DNA of 64,000 nucleotides from Fuscovulum sp. (lineage in GTDB: Bacteria > Pseudomonadota > Alphaproteobacteria > Rhodobacterales > Rhodobacteraceae), in NCBI GenBank assembly GCA_035192965.1, contig CP136571.1, positions 206,501 to 270,500 of the forward strand. Reading direction: 5' to 3'. The notes beneath the pieces are model-generated. The model did not search any database and was not told the DNA's origin. It saw only the letters and a program-made list of their open reading frames with translations. Position numbers and translations under genes: made by a program. Each line of letters starts with the position of its first letter. The stretch's first letter is position 1. Positions 45,116-55,017 of this stretch are shown here, piece after piece.

Positions 45116-45510
45116 AGATCGTTCTGGTCGCAGCCGTTGCTTTGATTGATGGCGATGGCCGGGTGCTGTTGGCGCAGCGCCCGGAGGGAAAATCGCTGGC
45201 CGGGCTGTGGGAGTTTCCGGGCGGCAAGGTCGAACCGGGTGAGACGCCCGAGGTGGCGTTGATCCGTGAGTTGAAGGAAGAGTTGGGGATCGACACCTGG
45301 TCCAGCTGTCTGGCGCCGCTGACCTTTGCGAGCCACAGCTATGACGACTTCCATCTGTTGATGCCGCTGTTCGCCTGCCGTCGCTGGGAGGGAATCACCC
45401 AAGGTCGCGAAGGGCAGCGTCTGGCCTGGGTAAGGGCGCAAAACCTGAAGGATTACCCGATGCCCCCCGCCGATATTCCACTTATCCCGATCCTGCGCGA
45501 CTGGCTTTAG
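45112..45510 (+). CDS. mutT: 8-oxo-dGTP diphosphatase (MutT, Nudix)
   Basis: A 132-residue Nudix hydrolase that removes oxidised dGTP from the nucleotide pool. The Nudix box is GGKVEPGETPEVALIRELKE followed by ELGI, with all required Glu residues and the Arg. The C-terminal KDYPMPPADIPLIP matches MutT. The start is TTG at 45112, in a 4-bp overlap (TTGA) with argJ; no ATG exists near the N-terminus. The argJ-mutT order fits co-translation. A two-tier stem-loop begins at its stop codon. Confidence 0.92.
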   Translation: MKIVLVAAVALIDGDGRVLLAQRPEGKSLAGLWEFPGGKVEPGETPEVALIRELKEELGIDTWSSCLAPLTFASHSYDDFHLLMPLFACRRWEGITQGREGQRLAWVRAQNLKDYPMPPADIPLIPILRDWL

Positions 45511-45549
45511 CAAAAGGTTTAAAAGAAAGTCGTCTTTCGAGCCTTTTGC
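45510..45549 (+). terminator. Two-tier stem-loop after mutT
   Basis: The outer stem GCAAAAGG (45510-45517) / CCTTTTGC (45542-45549) is exact; nested inside it is GAAAG (45525-45529) / CTTTC (45534-45538) with loop TCGT. It starts at the last base of the mutT stop. No clear T-tail follows; it may end the argJ-mutT transcript or shape the leader of the next small gene. Confidence 0.5.
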
Positions 45550-45614
45550 GCAAGAATTGTGCTGGCGTTGGAAACAATCAGCATTAATCTTAAGGTTCTA
45601 CCGGGGGGAAAAGA

Positions 45615-45770
45615 ATGCTTAGAACAATCACGATCGGAAGTTGCGTTTCGGTTCAGGGTATTTTGGTCGGTCAGTTGTCGGACGGCAAGGTGATGGTGCG
45701 TGTGGATGAGAAGACCTTCGTAGGTCTGCCCGTCGCGCCGGCCAATGCTGCCGTGATGTGCAACACCTGA
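45615..45770 (+). CDS. Small 51-residue protein of unknown function
   Basis: ATG at 45615 with a strong ribosome-binding stretch (GGGGGGAAAAGA, 45603-45614) opens a 51-codon frame: it begins MLRTITIGSCVSVQGILVGQ and ends PANAAVMCNT. The middle, DGKVMVRVDEKTFVGLPV, suggests a small beta-barrel or beta-hairpin with two Cys residues. A promoter-like pair TTGGAA (45568-45573), 17 bp, TAAGGT (45591-45596) lies upstream, and a strong terminator lies 38 bp downstream, so it looks like a complete single-gene unit. I recognise no family. Confidence 0.55.
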   Translation: MLRTITIGSCVSVQGILVGQLSDGKVMVRVDEKTFVGLPVAPANAAVMCNT

Positions 45771-45808
45771 ATTCCGGGGAAGTGCCGGGGCAAGCCAAGG
45801 ACGGGAAT

Positions 45809-45842
45809 GAAAAAGGCCGGGCAGTGATGCCCGGCCTTTTTC
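45809..45842. terminator. Bidirectional intrinsic terminator
   Basis: GAAAAAGGCCGGGCA (about 45809-45823) and TGCCCGGCCTTTTTC pair around loop GTGA. A and T runs on the two sides let it serve both the small ORF (plus) and infB (minus), which converge here. Confidence 0.92.
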
Positions 45843-45861
45843 GTGTTTGAACGATGGAAGA

Positions 45862-48456
45862 TCAGGCCAGCGTGCGCTGCACTTCTTCGCGTTCGAAGAT
45901 TTCGATGACGTCGTTCGGACGGACATCATCATAGTTTTCAAAGGCCATGCCGCATTCCTGGCCGGACTGGACCTCTTTGACTTCATCCTTGAAGCGCTTG
46001 AGCGTCTTGAGCGTGCCTTCGTGGATAACCACGTTGTCACGCAGCAGGCGCACACCGGCAGAGCGGCGGGCCACCCCTTCGGTAACAAGGCAACCGGCGA
46101 CCTTGCCGACATTCGACACCTTGAAGACTTCGAGGATCTTGGCGTAACCGATGAAGGTTTCGCGGACCTCGGCCTTCAGCAGGCCAGAGGCGGCCTGTTT
46201 GATATCGTCGATCAGGTCGTAGATGATCGAGTAGTAGCGGATCTCCACACCCTTTTGCTGGGCCGAAGAGCGGGCCGTTGCATTGGCGCGGACGTTGAAG
46301 CCGATGATCGGCGCACCGCTTGCCTCTGCCAAGCCGACATCGGTATCGGTGATCGCACCCACACCGTAATGCAGGATGCGGACGCGGACCTCATCGTTGC
46401 CGACTTTTTCCAAGGCCTGAACAATCGCCTCGGCCGAACCCTGCACGTCGGCCTTGACCAGCACGGGCAGTTCGGTGACGTCAGCGTCGGCCTTGGCCTT
46501 GGCCATAAGCTGTTCAAGCGTGGTGGCGGCACCGGCGGCGGCACGTTTGTCTTTGGCGGCTTTTTCGCGGTAGTCCGCGATTTCGCGCGCCTGCGCCTCG
46601 GTTTCCACGACGTTCAGCGTATCACCGGCAGACGGGGTGCCGGACAGACCCAACACCTCGACCGGGACGGAAGGACCGGCTTCCAGCACGGTTTCGCCCT
46701 TGTCGTTGATCAGGGCGCGCACCTTGCCCCACTGCTCGCCGACGACGAAGATATCGCCTTTGCGCAGCGTGCCGTTCTGCACCAGAACGGTGGCGACGGG
46801 GCCGCGGCCGACGTCAAGCTTGGCTTCGATCACGGCACCGCTGGCAGCCCGGTTCGGGTTGGCCTTGAGTTCCAGAAGTTCGGCCTGAAGGGCGATGGCT
46901 TCGAGCAGGTTGTCGAGACCGAGGCCGGTTTTGGCCGACACTTCGACATCCTGAACGTCACCCGACATCTGTTCCACCACAACTTCGTGCTGGAGCAGGT
47001 CGGTCCGCACCTTTTGCGGATCGGCGTCGTATTTGTCGATCTTGTTGATGGCGACAATCATCGGAACCTTGGCGGCCTTGGCGTGGTTGATCGCCTCGAT
47101 CGTCTGGGGCATCACAGCATCGTCCGCCGCGACAACCAGGATCACGATATCGGTGACATTCGCACCACGGGCGCGCATCGAGGTGAATGCCGCGTGGCCG
47201 GGCGTGTCGAGGAAGGACACGAGCGAGCCGTTCGGTGTGGTCACCTGATAGGCACCGATATGCTGGGTGATGCCACCCGCTTCGCCGGACACGACGTTGG
47301 CCTTGCGGATCGCGTCGAGCAGCGAGGTTTTGCCGTGGTCGACATGGCCCATGATCGTGACGATCGGCGGGCGCGGGCGCAGGTCTTCGTCACGGTCGGA
47401 AACCGTTTCGATGGCCTGTTCCACATCGGAATCGGACACACGAACCGCCTTGTGACCGAATTCTTCGATCACGAGTTCGGCGGTATCGGCGTCGATCGCC
47501 TGGTTCATGGTAACCATCATGCCCATTTTCATGAGCGACTTGACCACGTCGGCAGACCGTTCGGCCATGCGGTTGGCAAGTTCCGACACCACGATGGTTT
47601 CGGGAAGCTGCACATCGCGGACCTGCTTTTCGGGCTTCTGGCCGAAGCCCATCGCCTTTTGCCGAGCCTTTTCCTGCTTGCGCTTCATCGCGGCGAGCGA
47701 GCGCTGACGCCCGCCTTCATCGGATGTCGCATCGCTGAGGGTCAGCTTGCCAGAGCGGCGGCCTTCGTCGCCCTTGACCTTGCCACGGTCACGATCCGTG
47801 GCGCGTTCGTCGCGTTCACGTTCCGATTTGCGCGGGGCAAGCGGAGGACGGGCGGTGTTGGCACCGCCACGGGTGTTTTCCTCGCCACCGGCAGCGGGTG
47901 CTGCGGCGGGCGCGGCCCGTTCGGTGGTGGCGGGCTGTTCCGGCGCGGCGGCAGACCGGGGGCGTGTGCCCAGAACATCGGCCTTGCGTGCGGCGGCGGC
48001 AGTGAGTTTTGCCTCTGCCTCGGCGCGGGCGGCGCGTTCTTCTTCTTCGGCCTTGAGGCGGCGTGCCTCGGCCAGGGCGCGTTCTTCACGCTCCTTGGCT
48101 TCCATTTCTTCGCGGCGGCGCTGACGATCTTCGTCGCGCTGACGCTCTTCTTCTGCGCGGCGGACGGCGTCTTCCTGTTCACGCGCCTTGGCAGCCTTCA
48201 GGGCCGCCAGACGGCGTTCCATCTCGGCGTCCGAGATGCCGGCGGGCCGTTTGGACGGATCGCCGAGATGCGGGTTGGTGCCTGCTGCCGCGCCTGCGCC
48301 GGGTGCGCCGGGTTTGGTCGGGACCACCACGCGTTTGCGTTTGACCTCCACGGCGACGCTCTTGGTGCGGCCATGGCTGAAGCTCTGCTTCACCTGGCCG
48401 GGGCCACGTGCCCCGCCACCCAAGCCGAGGGGTTTCTTGCCGTCAGTATCGCTCAT
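45862..48456 (-). CDS. infB: Translation initiation factor IF-2
   Basis: An 864-residue GTPase that places initiator tRNA on the ribosome. The N-terminal half (to about 330) is charged and Ala/Glu/Arg-rich, normal for IF-2; residues 110-170 are likely a long coiled coil. The G domain follows: G1 [18 protein letters not shown]3 [21 protein letters not shown]4 IVAINKID. Then come the beta-barrel domain II and the C-terminal tRNA-binding domain. The ATG at 48456 overlaps the stop of the YlxR-type gene by 4 bp. It is the last gene of rimP-nusA-ylxR-infB. Confidence 0.97.
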   Translation of the reverse strand: MSDTDGKKPLGLGGGARGPGQVKQSFSHGRTKSVAVEVKRKRVVVPTKPGAPGAGAAAGTNPHLGDPSKRPAGISDAEMERRLAALKAAKAREQEDAVRRAEEERQRDEDRQRRREEMEAKEREERALAEARRLKAEEEERAARAEAEAKLTAAAARKADVLGTRPRSAAAPEQPATTERAAPAAAPAAGGEENTRGGANTARPPLAPRKSERERDERATDRDRGKVKGDEGRRSGKLTLSDATSDEGGRQRSLAAMKRKQEKARQKAMGFGQKPEKQVRDVQLPETIVVSELANRMAERSADVVKSLMKMGMMVTMNQAIDADTAELVIEEFGHKAVRVSDSDVEQAIETVSDRDEDLRPRPPIVTIMGHVDHGKTSLLDAIRKANVVSGEAGGITQHIGAYQVTTPNGSLVSFLDTPGHAAFTSMRARGANVTDIVILVVAADDAVMPQTIEAINHAKAAKVPMIVAINKIDKYDADPQKVRTDLLQHEVVVEQMSGDVQDVEVSAKTGLGLDNLLEAIALQAELLELKANPNRAASGAVIEAKLDVGRGPVATVLVQNGTLRKGDIFVVGEQWGKVRALINDKGETVLEAGPSVPVEVLGLSGTPSAGDTLNVVETEAQAREIADYREKAAKDKRAAAGAATTLEQLMAKAKADADVTELPVLVKADVQGSAEAIVQALEKVGNDEVRVRILHYGVGAITDTDVGLAEASGAPIIGFNVRANATARSSAQQKGVEIRYYSIIYDLIDDIKQAASGLLKAEVRETFIGYAKILEVFKVSNVGKVAGCLVTEGVARRSAGVRLLRDNVVIHEGTLKTLKRFKDEVKEVQSGQECGMAFENYDDVRPNDVIEIFEREEVQRTLA

Positions 48457-49085
48457 GCCGTCTTCGTATCCTCTCCGGCGGAAACTCCGCCGATATGCCC
48501 GCGCAAACCTGCGAGCCTTGCCGCTTCCTCTACAACACGTCGTTCGAGTCCACCAGCCGCAAGCGCGGCGTGTATCGCACGTTCACGACCGAAAGCCAAA
48601 CCCAATTCCCCCGAGGAAAGGCAGCCGATAAAGCCGTTCTTATCCCGTGGCGGTTGCAGCTTGGTCTTGCCGCGTTCCGACCCGTCGCTGGCCTGGATCA
48701 GCACCTTTGCCTGACCCTTGGTCAACCAGTCCTTAACCTTTTCGTAACCGGTAACGGCCTGCCCTGCCTTGCGGGCCATCGACAAGAAGTCGACCACCCG
48801 GCGCAGCAGCTGTGCCTCGATCAGGTCAGCAAGACCATCGGGCACCTTTACCGGCTGACGTGCAGCGCGGGAGAAAAGACCCTTTGCCGCCGCCTTGTCA
48901 ATCGCCTTGCGGTCTGCCGTGACGTAGAAGCCACGTCCCGGCAAACGGCCCAGCACATCGGGCACCACCATCGCATCGGGGCCGACCACGAAACGGATCA
49001 GCCCTGCCTGAGGCTGGCTTTCGCCGGACACAATGCATTTGCGTTCCGGTTCATCCTGATCCGTTTCCCGGCCACCCCGCGTCAT
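48453..49085 (-). CDS. YlxR-type RNA-binding protein with L7Ae-like C-terminal domain
   Basis: A 210-residue protein. The N-terminal YlxR (DUF448) fold is at 10-90: [20 protein letters not shown] and [20 protein letters not shown]. The C-terminal part (110-200) resembles an L7Ae/YlxQ ribosomal-type domain: [20 protein letters not shown]. The two are separate genes in Bacillus but fused in alphaproteobacteria. It probably binds RNA and may affect transcription or ribosome function; the exact task is unsettled. I chose ATG at 49085 because the YlxR core begins soon after it. Between nusA and infB, as expected. Confidence 0.87.
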   Translation of the reverse strand: MTRGGRETDQDEPERKCIVSGESQPQAGLIRFVVGPDAMVVPDVLGRLPGRGFYVTADRKAIDKAAAKGLFSRAARQPVKVPDGLADLIEAQLLRRVVDFLSMARKAGQAVTGYEKVKDWLTKGQAKVLIQASDGSERGKTKLQPPRDKNGFIGCLSSGELGLAFGRERAIHAALAAGGLERRVVEEAARLAGLRGHIGGVSAGEDTKTA

Positions 49086-49113
49086 GGGCGTTCCCTGAAC
49101 CCGAGGCCTGAGA

Positions 49114-50724
49114 TCAGGCCTCGGCCTCCTCGTCTTCGTCGCTGGGTTCAGCGGCGGTGGCGAGTTCGGTCGGATCAACCCAACCCAGCATGACACGCGC
49201 GGTCATGATCAGGTGCTGGGCTTCCTCGAGGCTCATTTCAAACTTTTCGAGAACGCCTTCGTCTTTCTTGCGCTGGCCATTTTCCGTCGTCCAACCGCCG
49301 GCAAGTTCCCAGTCGGCGCAGGTGGCGAAATCTTCCAGCGTCTTGATGCCGTCATGGGCCAGCGCCTCGACCATCTGGGGGGTCAGACCCTCAAACTCGA
49401 TCAGGCTGTCCTCAACGCCCAGAGCGCGGGCGTTTTCAAGCGCCTTGCGGCTCTGCTCTTCCAGGAAGTCGCGCGCGCGGGCCTGCAATTCGCCGGCGGT
49501 GGCATCGTCAAAGCCGTCGATGGACAGAAGTTCATCCAGTTCGACATAGGCCACTTCTTCGAGGTTGGTGAAGCCTTCCGACACCAGAAGCTGGGCCATC
49601 ATTTCATCAACGTCGAGCGTGTCCATGAACAGCTTGGTGCGTTCGGCGAATTCGGCCTGACGGCGGGCGGATTCCTCGGCCTCGGTCATGATGTCGATAT
49701 CGAGACCGGTGAGTTGCGAGGCAAGGCGCACGTTCTGGCCACGGCGACCGATGGCGAGCGACAGTTGTTCGTCGGGGACGACCACCTCGATCTTGCCGGC
49801 TTCTTCGTCGATCACGACCTTGGACACTTCGGCAGGCTGCAGCGCATTCACAAGGAACGTGGCCTGATCCTGGTTCCACGGGATGATGTCGATCTTTTCG
49901 CCCTGCAGTTCGTTCACCACGGCCTGCACACGGCTGCCGCGCATACCGACGCAGGCACCGACCGGGTCGATGGAGTTGTCGTAGCTGATCACGGCGATCT
50001 TGGCGCGCGAACCCGGGTCGCGGGCGACGGCCTTGATTTCAATGATGCCGTCGTAGATTTCCGGCACTTCCATCTTGAACAATTCGGCCATGAACATCGG
50101 GTCGGTGCGCGACAGGAAGACCTGCGGACCGCGCGCTTCGCGGCGGACGTCCTTGATGAAGCAGCGGATACGGTCGTTCGGGCGATAGGCTTCGCGGCCG
50201 ATCTTTTCGTTGCGGCGCAGGATGCCTTCGCCACGGCCGATATCGACGATGATGTTGCCGTATTCTTCGCGCTTGACCACACCGTTGATGATGGTGCCGC
50301 GGCGATCCTTGAATTCTTCGAACTGACGGTCGCGTTCCGCTTCGCGGACCTTTTGCAGGATCACCTGCTTGGCCGATTGCGCGGCGATACGGCCCAGATC
50401 GACCGGGGGAACCTCATCAATGATTTCATCGCCAAGGGCGGCGTCGGTCTTGATGGCCTTGGCCTGTTTCAGCGTCAGCTGGGCGTGGTGGTTTTCCACC
50501 GCCTCATCCTCAACAACGGTGCGGATGCGGGCAAAGGTGGCGCGGCCTGTCTTGCGATCAATCCGGACGCGGATATCAAGGTCGCTGCCGTAGCGCGACT
50601 TTGCCGCGCGGGCGAGCGACTCTTCCATCGCCTGGATCACCAGATCCGGATCGATCATCTTTTCCCGCGCGACGGCTTCGGCCGTTTGCAGGAGTTCAAG
50701 CTGGTTCGCAGAGGTGATTGCCAT
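49114..50724 (-). CDS. nusA: Transcription termination/antitermination factor NusA
   Basis: A 536-residue RNA polymerase partner. The N-terminal domain (1-125) is followed by the S1 domain (about 135-200; [20 protein letters not shown]), tandem KH domains (about 230-350; [19 protein letters not shown] and [18 protein letters not shown]), and two C-terminal helix-hairpin-helix acidic repeats (about 365-515). The extreme C-terminus is Asp/Glu-rich. It controls pausing, termination and antitermination. In the conserved rimP-nusA-ylxR-infB operon with an 18-bp gap from rimP. Confidence 0.97.
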   Translation of the reverse strand: MAITSANQLELLQTAEAVAREKMIDPDLVIQAMEESLARAAKSRYGSDLDIRVRIDRKTGRATFARIRTVVEDEAVENHHAQLTLKQAKAIKTDAALGDEIIDEVPPVDLGRIAAQSAKQVILQKVREAERDRQFEEFKDRRGTIINGVVKREEYGNIIVDIGRGEGILRRNEKIGREAYRPNDRIRCFIKDVRREARGPQVFLSRTDPMFMAELFKMEVPEIYDGIIEIKAVARDPGSRAKIAVISYDNSIDPVGACVGMRGSRVQAVVNELQGEKIDIIPWNQDQATFLVNALQPAEVSKVVIDEEAGKIEVVVPDEQLSLAIGRRGQNVRLASQLTGLDIDIMTEAEESARRQAEFAERTKLFMDTLDVDEMMAQLLVSEGFTNLEEVAYVELDELLSIDGFDDATAGELQARARDFLEEQSRKALENARALGVEDSLIEFEGLTPQMVEALAHDGIKTLEDFATCADWELAGGWTTENGQRKKDEGVLEKFEMSLEEAQHLIMTARVMLGWVDPTELATAAEPSDEDEEAEA

Positions 50725-50742
50725 GATGGCCTCCCGGCTTCG

Positions 50743-51354
50743 TCAGTGTTTGGTTTCAGGCGTGTCGGAAGGATCTTCCTCTTCGCCTTCGAATTCTTCG
50801 ATATCGGTGAACTGGCTTTCGTCGATGGCACCGGATGCTTTGCGCTGGCGCAGCATCTCGGCGATCAGTTCGTCGGTCAGGATCAGCTTGGCGTCTGACA
50901 GCCAGTCGAATTTCAGGCCGATGGTCAAGGGTTGACCACCTTCCTCGATCTCGATCAGCACTTCGTCGCCTTCGGTGCCTTGCAGCGTGCCCTTGAAGCG
51001 GCGGCGGCCGTCGATCAGTTCGGTCGTTTCGATCCGCGCTTCATAATCCACCCACATGTCGAAGTCCTTCAACCGGGTGAGCGGGCGGTCGATGCCGGGA
51101 GACGAGACTTCGAGGACATAGTTTTCCTCGATCGGGTCTTCGACATCCAGCACGGCAGAGACGGCGGTGGAGATGGTGGCGCAATCGTCCACCTCGATCC
51201 CGCCATCGGGGCGGTCGGCCATGATTTGCAGGATACGGGTCCGCCCACCCATCAGCCGGATGCGGACAAGCTCGAACCCCAGCCCTTCGATGACGGGGCC
51301 GACGATATCCGCAAGGCGGCGGTCGATGGCAGTCTTGGCGATCAGATCGGTCAT
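50743..51354 (-). CDS. rimP: Ribosome maturation factor RimP
   Basis: A 203-residue protein needed for 30S subunit assembly. The N-terminal domain (1-85) has [20 protein letters not shown] and the cluster [20 protein letters not shown]; the pattern [20 protein letters not shown] is the RimP signature. The C-terminal SH3-like domain (95-165) contains [16 protein letters not shown]. The tail is acidic and longer than in E. coli. It heads the nusA-infB operon; the promoter should lie in the short gap 51355-51381 or inside the preceding terminator. Confidence 0.95.
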   Translation of the reverse strand: MTDLIAKTAIDRRLADIVGPVIEGLGFELVRIRLMGGRTRILQIMADRPDGGIEVDDCATISTAVSAVLDVEDPIEENYVLEVSSPGIDRPLTRLKDFDMWVDYEARIETTELIDGRRRFKGTLQGTEGDEVLIEIEEGGQPLTIGLKFDWLSDAKLILTDELIAEMLRQRKASGAIDESQFTDIEEFEGEEEDPSDTPETKH

Positions 51355-51381
51355 TGGGTCTGGCAGGGTTCCGTTGGAAAC

Positions 51382-51405
51382 AAAAAAGCGGGCTCAGCGG
51401 CCCGC
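51382..51405 (-). terminator. Intrinsic terminator after the proline iminopeptidase gene
   Basis: On the minus strand GCGGGC (51405-51400), loop CGCTGA, GCCCGC (51393-51388), then TTTTTTG (51387-51381). It isolates the rimP operon from pip, which lies upstream on the same strand. Confidence 0.9.
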
Positions 51406-51495
51406 GGATCAGGTTCGGTGGGGCCGGGTTTGGACCCCGACACCGCTGTTGAGAGGGGATATACGGATGGAGGGCCGAGTCTGCAAGGGGTTTGG

Positions 51496-52467
51496 TCAGA
51501 ACCGGCGCAAACCATCCATGGCGCGGACAAGGCCTTCGCTGATGCCGGGTTCGGAAAGGGCGTGTCCGGCGAAGGGAATCAGGCGGATTTCGCAGTGATC
51601 CCAGCCTTGCGCCAGTTTCCAGGCGGAGACGGGCGGGCAGATCATATCGTAGCGGCCCTGAATGATGGTGGCGGGGATATGCTTGATCCGGGCCTTTTCG
51701 CGCAGGATCCAGCCGTCTTCTTCGAGAAAGCCGCCATTGTAGAAGTAGTGGTTTTCCAGCCGGGCAAAGGCGCGGGCGTATTCGGCGGGGCTTTCGCCCA
51801 GCGGGCCATCATGGTGGATTGATGCGAGCGCGTTTTCCCAGTTGGCCCAGATGCGGCCAAAGCGGGTTTCTTCCATCACGTTGCCGGAAAACAGGCGGCG
51901 ATGATAGGCCGCGATCAGATTGCCGCGTTCATCGGACGGGATGGCGTTCACGAAACGCGCCCAGAGTTCGGGGAAGAAAGCCCCTGCCCCGCCGCCATAG
52001 AACCAGTCAAGCTCGGCGCGCGTCATCAGAAAGACGCCGCGCAGGACCATGTGGGTCACCCGTTCGGGATGGGTGATGGCATAGATGAGCGCCAGAGTGG
52101 CGCCCCAGCTGCCGCCGAAGCAGATCCAGCGGTCGATGGCCAGTTCCTTGCGGATCACTTCGATATCGGCGACGAGGTGCCAAGTGGTGTTCTGGATCAC
52201 CACAGCATGGGGCCGCGAGCGGCCACATCCGCGCTGATCGAACAGGATCACACGGAATACGGCCGGGTCGAAGTACCGCCGCATGGCAGGGCTGCAACCG
52301 CCGCCCGGACCGCCATGGAGGACGACGACCGGGATGCCGTTGGGATTGCCGCATTGTTCGACATAGATGCGGTGACCGTCGGCCATGACGATGACGCGCT
52401 GATCGAACGGGTCGATCGGCGGGTAGAGAAATTCAACTGCGCGCTTTTGGCCTGATCTGTGATCCAT
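51496..52467 (-). CDS. pip: Proline iminopeptidase
   Basis: A 323-residue alpha/beta-hydrolase (peptidase S33) releasing N-terminal proline from peptides. Seen: VVVLHGGPGGGCSPAMRRYF (oxyanion region), FDQRGCGRSRPH, the nucleophile elbow FGGSWGATLALIYA with the catalytic Ser, an acidic residue in QGRYDMICPP and the catalytic His in PFAGHALSEPG. I chose ATG at 52467; upstream in-frame sequence overlaps the divergent ubiG gene. No signal peptide, so cytoplasmic. Confidence 0.93.
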   Translation of the reverse strand: MDHRSGQKRAVEFLYPPIDPFDQRVIVMADGHRIYVEQCGNPNGIPVVVLHGGPGGGCSPAMRRYFDPAVFRVILFDQRGCGRSRPHAVVIQNTTWHLVADIEVIRKELAIDRWICFGGSWGATLALIYAITHPERVTHMVLRGVFLMTRAELDWFYGGGAGAFFPELWARFVNAIPSDERGNLIAAYHRRLFSGNVMEETRFGRIWANWENALASIHHDGPLGESPAEYARAFARLENHYFYNGGFLEEDGWILREKARIKHIPATIIQGRYDMICPPVSAWKLAQGWDHCEIRLIPFAGHALSEPGISEGLVRAMDGLRRF

Positions 52468-52522
52468 CGATGCCCTATATAACGCGCAAACCAGTTGAGC
52501 CAAAGTTAAACAAGAGGACGCC

Positions 52523-53272
52523 ATGACGGTAACATCGACGGTAGACCCGGCAGAGGTTGCAAAGTTCGAGGCGATGGCCGCCGAATGGTGGGATCCGAAC
52601 GGCAAGTTCAAGCCGCTTCACATGCTTAACCCCTGCCGTCTGGACTATATCACGCAGCAGATTGCGGCGGAGTTTGACCGTGACCTAACCCAGCCCCTGC
52701 CCTTCAAGGGGTTGAGAATATTGGATATTGGCTGCGGCGGCGGGCTGTTGTCGGAACCCATGGCGCGGCTGGGGGCCGATGTGGTGGGGGCGGATGCGGC
52801 GGCGCGGAACATTCCGGTGGCAATGGTGCATGCGGAACAATCCGGGTTGCGGATTGATTACCGACATACCACAGCCGAGGATATGGCGGCGGCAGGGGAG
52901 CAGTTTGATGTTGTTCTCAATATGGAAGTTGTGGAGCATGTATCCGACCCGCTGGCCTATCTGACGGCGTGCCAGAACCTGTTGAAAGACAACGGGTTGA
53001 TGATCTGTTCCACGCTGAACCGGAACCCCAAGAGCTTTGTCATGGCGATTGTCGGGGCGGAGTATGTGATGCGGTGGTTGCCCAAGGGGACGCATGATTG
53101 GCAGAAGTTCATCACCCCAGATGAGCTTTATGCCCTGATCGAGCAGGCGGGGCTGCGGCCGGTGGACAGAAAAGGTATGGTTTTCAACCCTGTAAGCTGG
53201 TCATGGTCGCTTTCGACGCGGGATCTTTCGTGCAATTACGTGACTGCGAGCGTCAAGCGGAGCGGAAATTAA
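52523..53272 (+). CDS. ubiG: Ubiquinone biosynthesis O-methyltransferase
   Basis: A 249-residue SAM-dependent methyltransferase catalysing both O-methylations of ubiquinone synthesis. Motif I is [20 protein letters not shown] near residue 72; others are [13 protein letters not shown] and [20 protein letters not shown], followed by [17 protein letters not shown], typical of UbiG. The start is ATG at 52523, after AACAAGAGGA. The upstream gap of 55 bp is shared with the divergent pip gene. A hairpin terminator at 53384 ends it. Confidence 0.95.
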   Translation: MTVTSTVDPAEVAKFEAMAAEWWDPNGKFKPLHMLNPCRLDYITQQIAAEFDRDLTQPLPFKGLRILDIGCGGGLLSEPMARLGADVVGADAAARNIPVAMVHAEQSGLRIDYRHTTAEDMAAAGEQFDVVLNMEVVEHVSDPLAYLTACQNLLKDNGLMICSTLNRNPKSFVMAIVGAEYVMRWLPKGTHDWQKFITPDELYALIEQAGLRPVDRKGMVFNPVSWSWSLSTRDLSCNYVTASVKRSGN

Positions 53273-53383
53273 CCATCAGACCCGGGGTAGCAGCAGCCGG
53301 TGCAGACGGCTGTGCAGCAAAGTGTATGCACGCAGCGAACGGGGGGTGACGGGTCTGTTAACCCTGAGTCGCGGCGGAAAATG

Positions 53384-53415
53384 GAAAGGGCGGCCCATTG
53401 CTGAGCCGCCCTTTC
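53384..53415. terminator. Bidirectional terminator between ubiG and the GMC gene
   Basis: GAAAGGGCGGC (53384-53394) pairs with GCCGCCCTTTC (53405-53415) around a 10-nt loop, with an A/T edge on both sides. The two genes converge on it. Confidence 0.85.
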
Positions 53416-53432
53416 GCGTCTGACCGAAAGGG

Positions 53433-55004
53433 TCAGATCGTGCCTGCAGCCATTTCGCGAGCGATGTGATCGGCCTGACGGATGGCGAGTGCCACGATCG
53501 TCAGCGTCGGGTTTTCCGCAGCACCTGTGGTGAACTGCGAGCCGTCCGAGATGAACAGGTTCGCGATGTCATGCGTCTGGCCCCATTTGTTGCAGACCCC
53601 ATCTTCGGGCCGTTCCGACATGCGGTTGGTGCCGAGGTTGTGGGTGCTGGGATAGGGCGGGGTCGGGAAGGACCGGGTCGCCCCCACGGCATCATAGATC
53701 GCCATACCCTGCTTGTAGGCGTGGTTGCGCATCGCGACGTCATTGGGGTGATCGTCGAAATGCACGTTGGCCACAGGCAGGCCGAACTGATCCTTGGTTT
53801 CCGAAAGCGTGACGCGGTTGGTGGATTGCGGCATGTCTTCGCCCACAATCCACATGCCGGCCATGTTTTCGTAGTGGTCAAGCGCGGTGGTGAAGCCGCG
53901 GCCCCATGCGCCGGGGTCTAGGAAGGCCGCCATGAAGGGCAGGCCCAGCGCGAGGGTTTCCAGTTCATACCCACCTACAAAGCCGCGGGACGGGTCATGG
54001 CGCGCCTCATCCTGAATGATGCCGGCCATGGTGGTGCCGCGCCACATCTTCACCGGTTTGTCGAAGATGCCGTAAACCGATCCGGTGGTGTGGCGCATGT
54101 AGTTGCGGCCGACCTGATCAGACGAGTTCGCCAAACCGTTGGGGAACATGCTGGAGGCCGAGTTCAGCAGCAGGCGCGGCGATTCGAAGGTGTTGCCCGC
54201 GAGGCAGACGATGCGGGCCGCCTGGAATTGCAGGTTGCCGTCCTTGTCGAAATACTCGACGCCGGTGACCTTGCCTTCGTCATTGTGCAGAATCTTGGCA
54301 ACGTGGGAGCGTTCGCGCACCTCGAGATTGCCGGTGGCTTCGCCTTCGGGGATGTCGGTATAGGCGGCAGACCATTTCGCCCCCCATTTGCAGCCCTGGA
54401 AGCAGAAGCCGGTCTGCTGGCACGCGATCCGGCTGCCGGTTTCGTTAGAGGACTGAATGGCCATGCGGCCCGTGTTCACCTCTTTGTAGCCCAGCGCGAG
54501 GGCGCCTTTTTCAAAGACCTTGTAGTTGTTGCTTCCCGGCAGGCCTGGGCGGTTGCCGGTGCGGGTGACGCCCAGCTTTTCTTCGGCCTTGTCATACCAC
54601 GGTGCCATTTCGGCAGCGTCGATCGGCCAATCGAGGAGCGAGGCCCCTTCGACCGCACCATAGGTGGTGAGCGCCTTCCATTCGTGTTCCTGGAAACGGA
54701 TAGAGGCCCCGGCCCAGTGGGTTGTGGTGCCGCCAACCGCCTTGACGATCCACGCAGGGAGACCGGCGAAATCCTTGGCCACGCGCCAAGAGCCGCTGGT
54801 GGTGCGGGCATCAAGCCATGCCAGCTGAGTGAAGCTTTCCCATTCGTCGTTGACGTAATCTTCGGGGAGGTAGCGACCCCCCGCTTCCAGCGCCACAACC
54901 TTGACGCCCTTTTGCGCCAGTTCGTTGGCCAGAACACCGCCGCCTGCGCCGGTGCCGATGATGACGACGACGGAGTCGTCGGTCAGGTCAAATTTCGCAA
55001 CCAT
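53433..55004 (-). CDS. GMC-family FAD oxidoreductase (gluconate 2-dehydrogenase flavoprotein type)
   Basis: A 523-residue flavoprotein. The FAD motif is VVVIIGTGAGGGVLANELAQ near residue 12, then GGTTTHWAGASIRF, a Cys-rich stretch CQQTGFCFQGCKWGAK (near 200), THNLGTNRM with its His, and the C-terminal ENPTLTIVALAIRQADHIAR. This matches the large subunit of membrane-associated sugar-acid/polyol dehydrogenases. It has no signal peptide of its own; its small partner upstream has a Tat signal, so it may be carried out as a folded complex. The usual cytochrome c subunit is not next to it. The substrate is not predictable. Confidence 0.87.
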   Translation of the reverse strand: MVAKFDLTDDSVVVIIGTGAGGGVLANELAQKGVKVVALEAGGRYLPEDYVNDEWESFTQLAWLDARTTSGSWRVAKDFAGLPAWIVKAVGGTTTHWAGASIRFQEHEWKALTTYGAVEGASLLDWPIDAAEMAPWYDKAEEKLGVTRTGNRPGLPGSNNYKVFEKGALALGYKEVNTGRMAIQSSNETGSRIACQQTGFCFQGCKWGAKWSAAYTDIPEGEATGNLEVRERSHVAKILHNDEGKVTGVEYFDKDGNLQFQAARIVCLAGNTFESPRLLLNSASSMFPNGLANSSDQVGRNYMRHTTGSVYGIFDKPVKMWRGTTMAGIIQDEARHDPSRGFVGGYELETLALGLPFMAAFLDPGAWGRGFTTALDHYENMAGMWIVGEDMPQSTNRVTLSETKDQFGLPVANVHFDDHPNDVAMRNHAYKQGMAIYDAVGATRSFPTPPYPSTHNLGTNRMSERPEDGVCNKWGQTHDIANLFISDGSQFTTGAAENPTLTIVALAIRQADHIAREMAAGTI

Positions 55005-55017
55005 TGGTAAGCCCCCC

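Noticed and set aside
45847..48714. 955-codon open frame antisense to infB
   Set aside because: It mirrors the infB codons in a fixed frame, has abnormal composition (Phe/Gly/His-rich), and runs over the shared terminator and past the start of infB.
49213..50898. 561-codon open frame antisense to nusA
   Set aside because: Lies wholly within nusA and rimP; biased composition and no recognisable motif.
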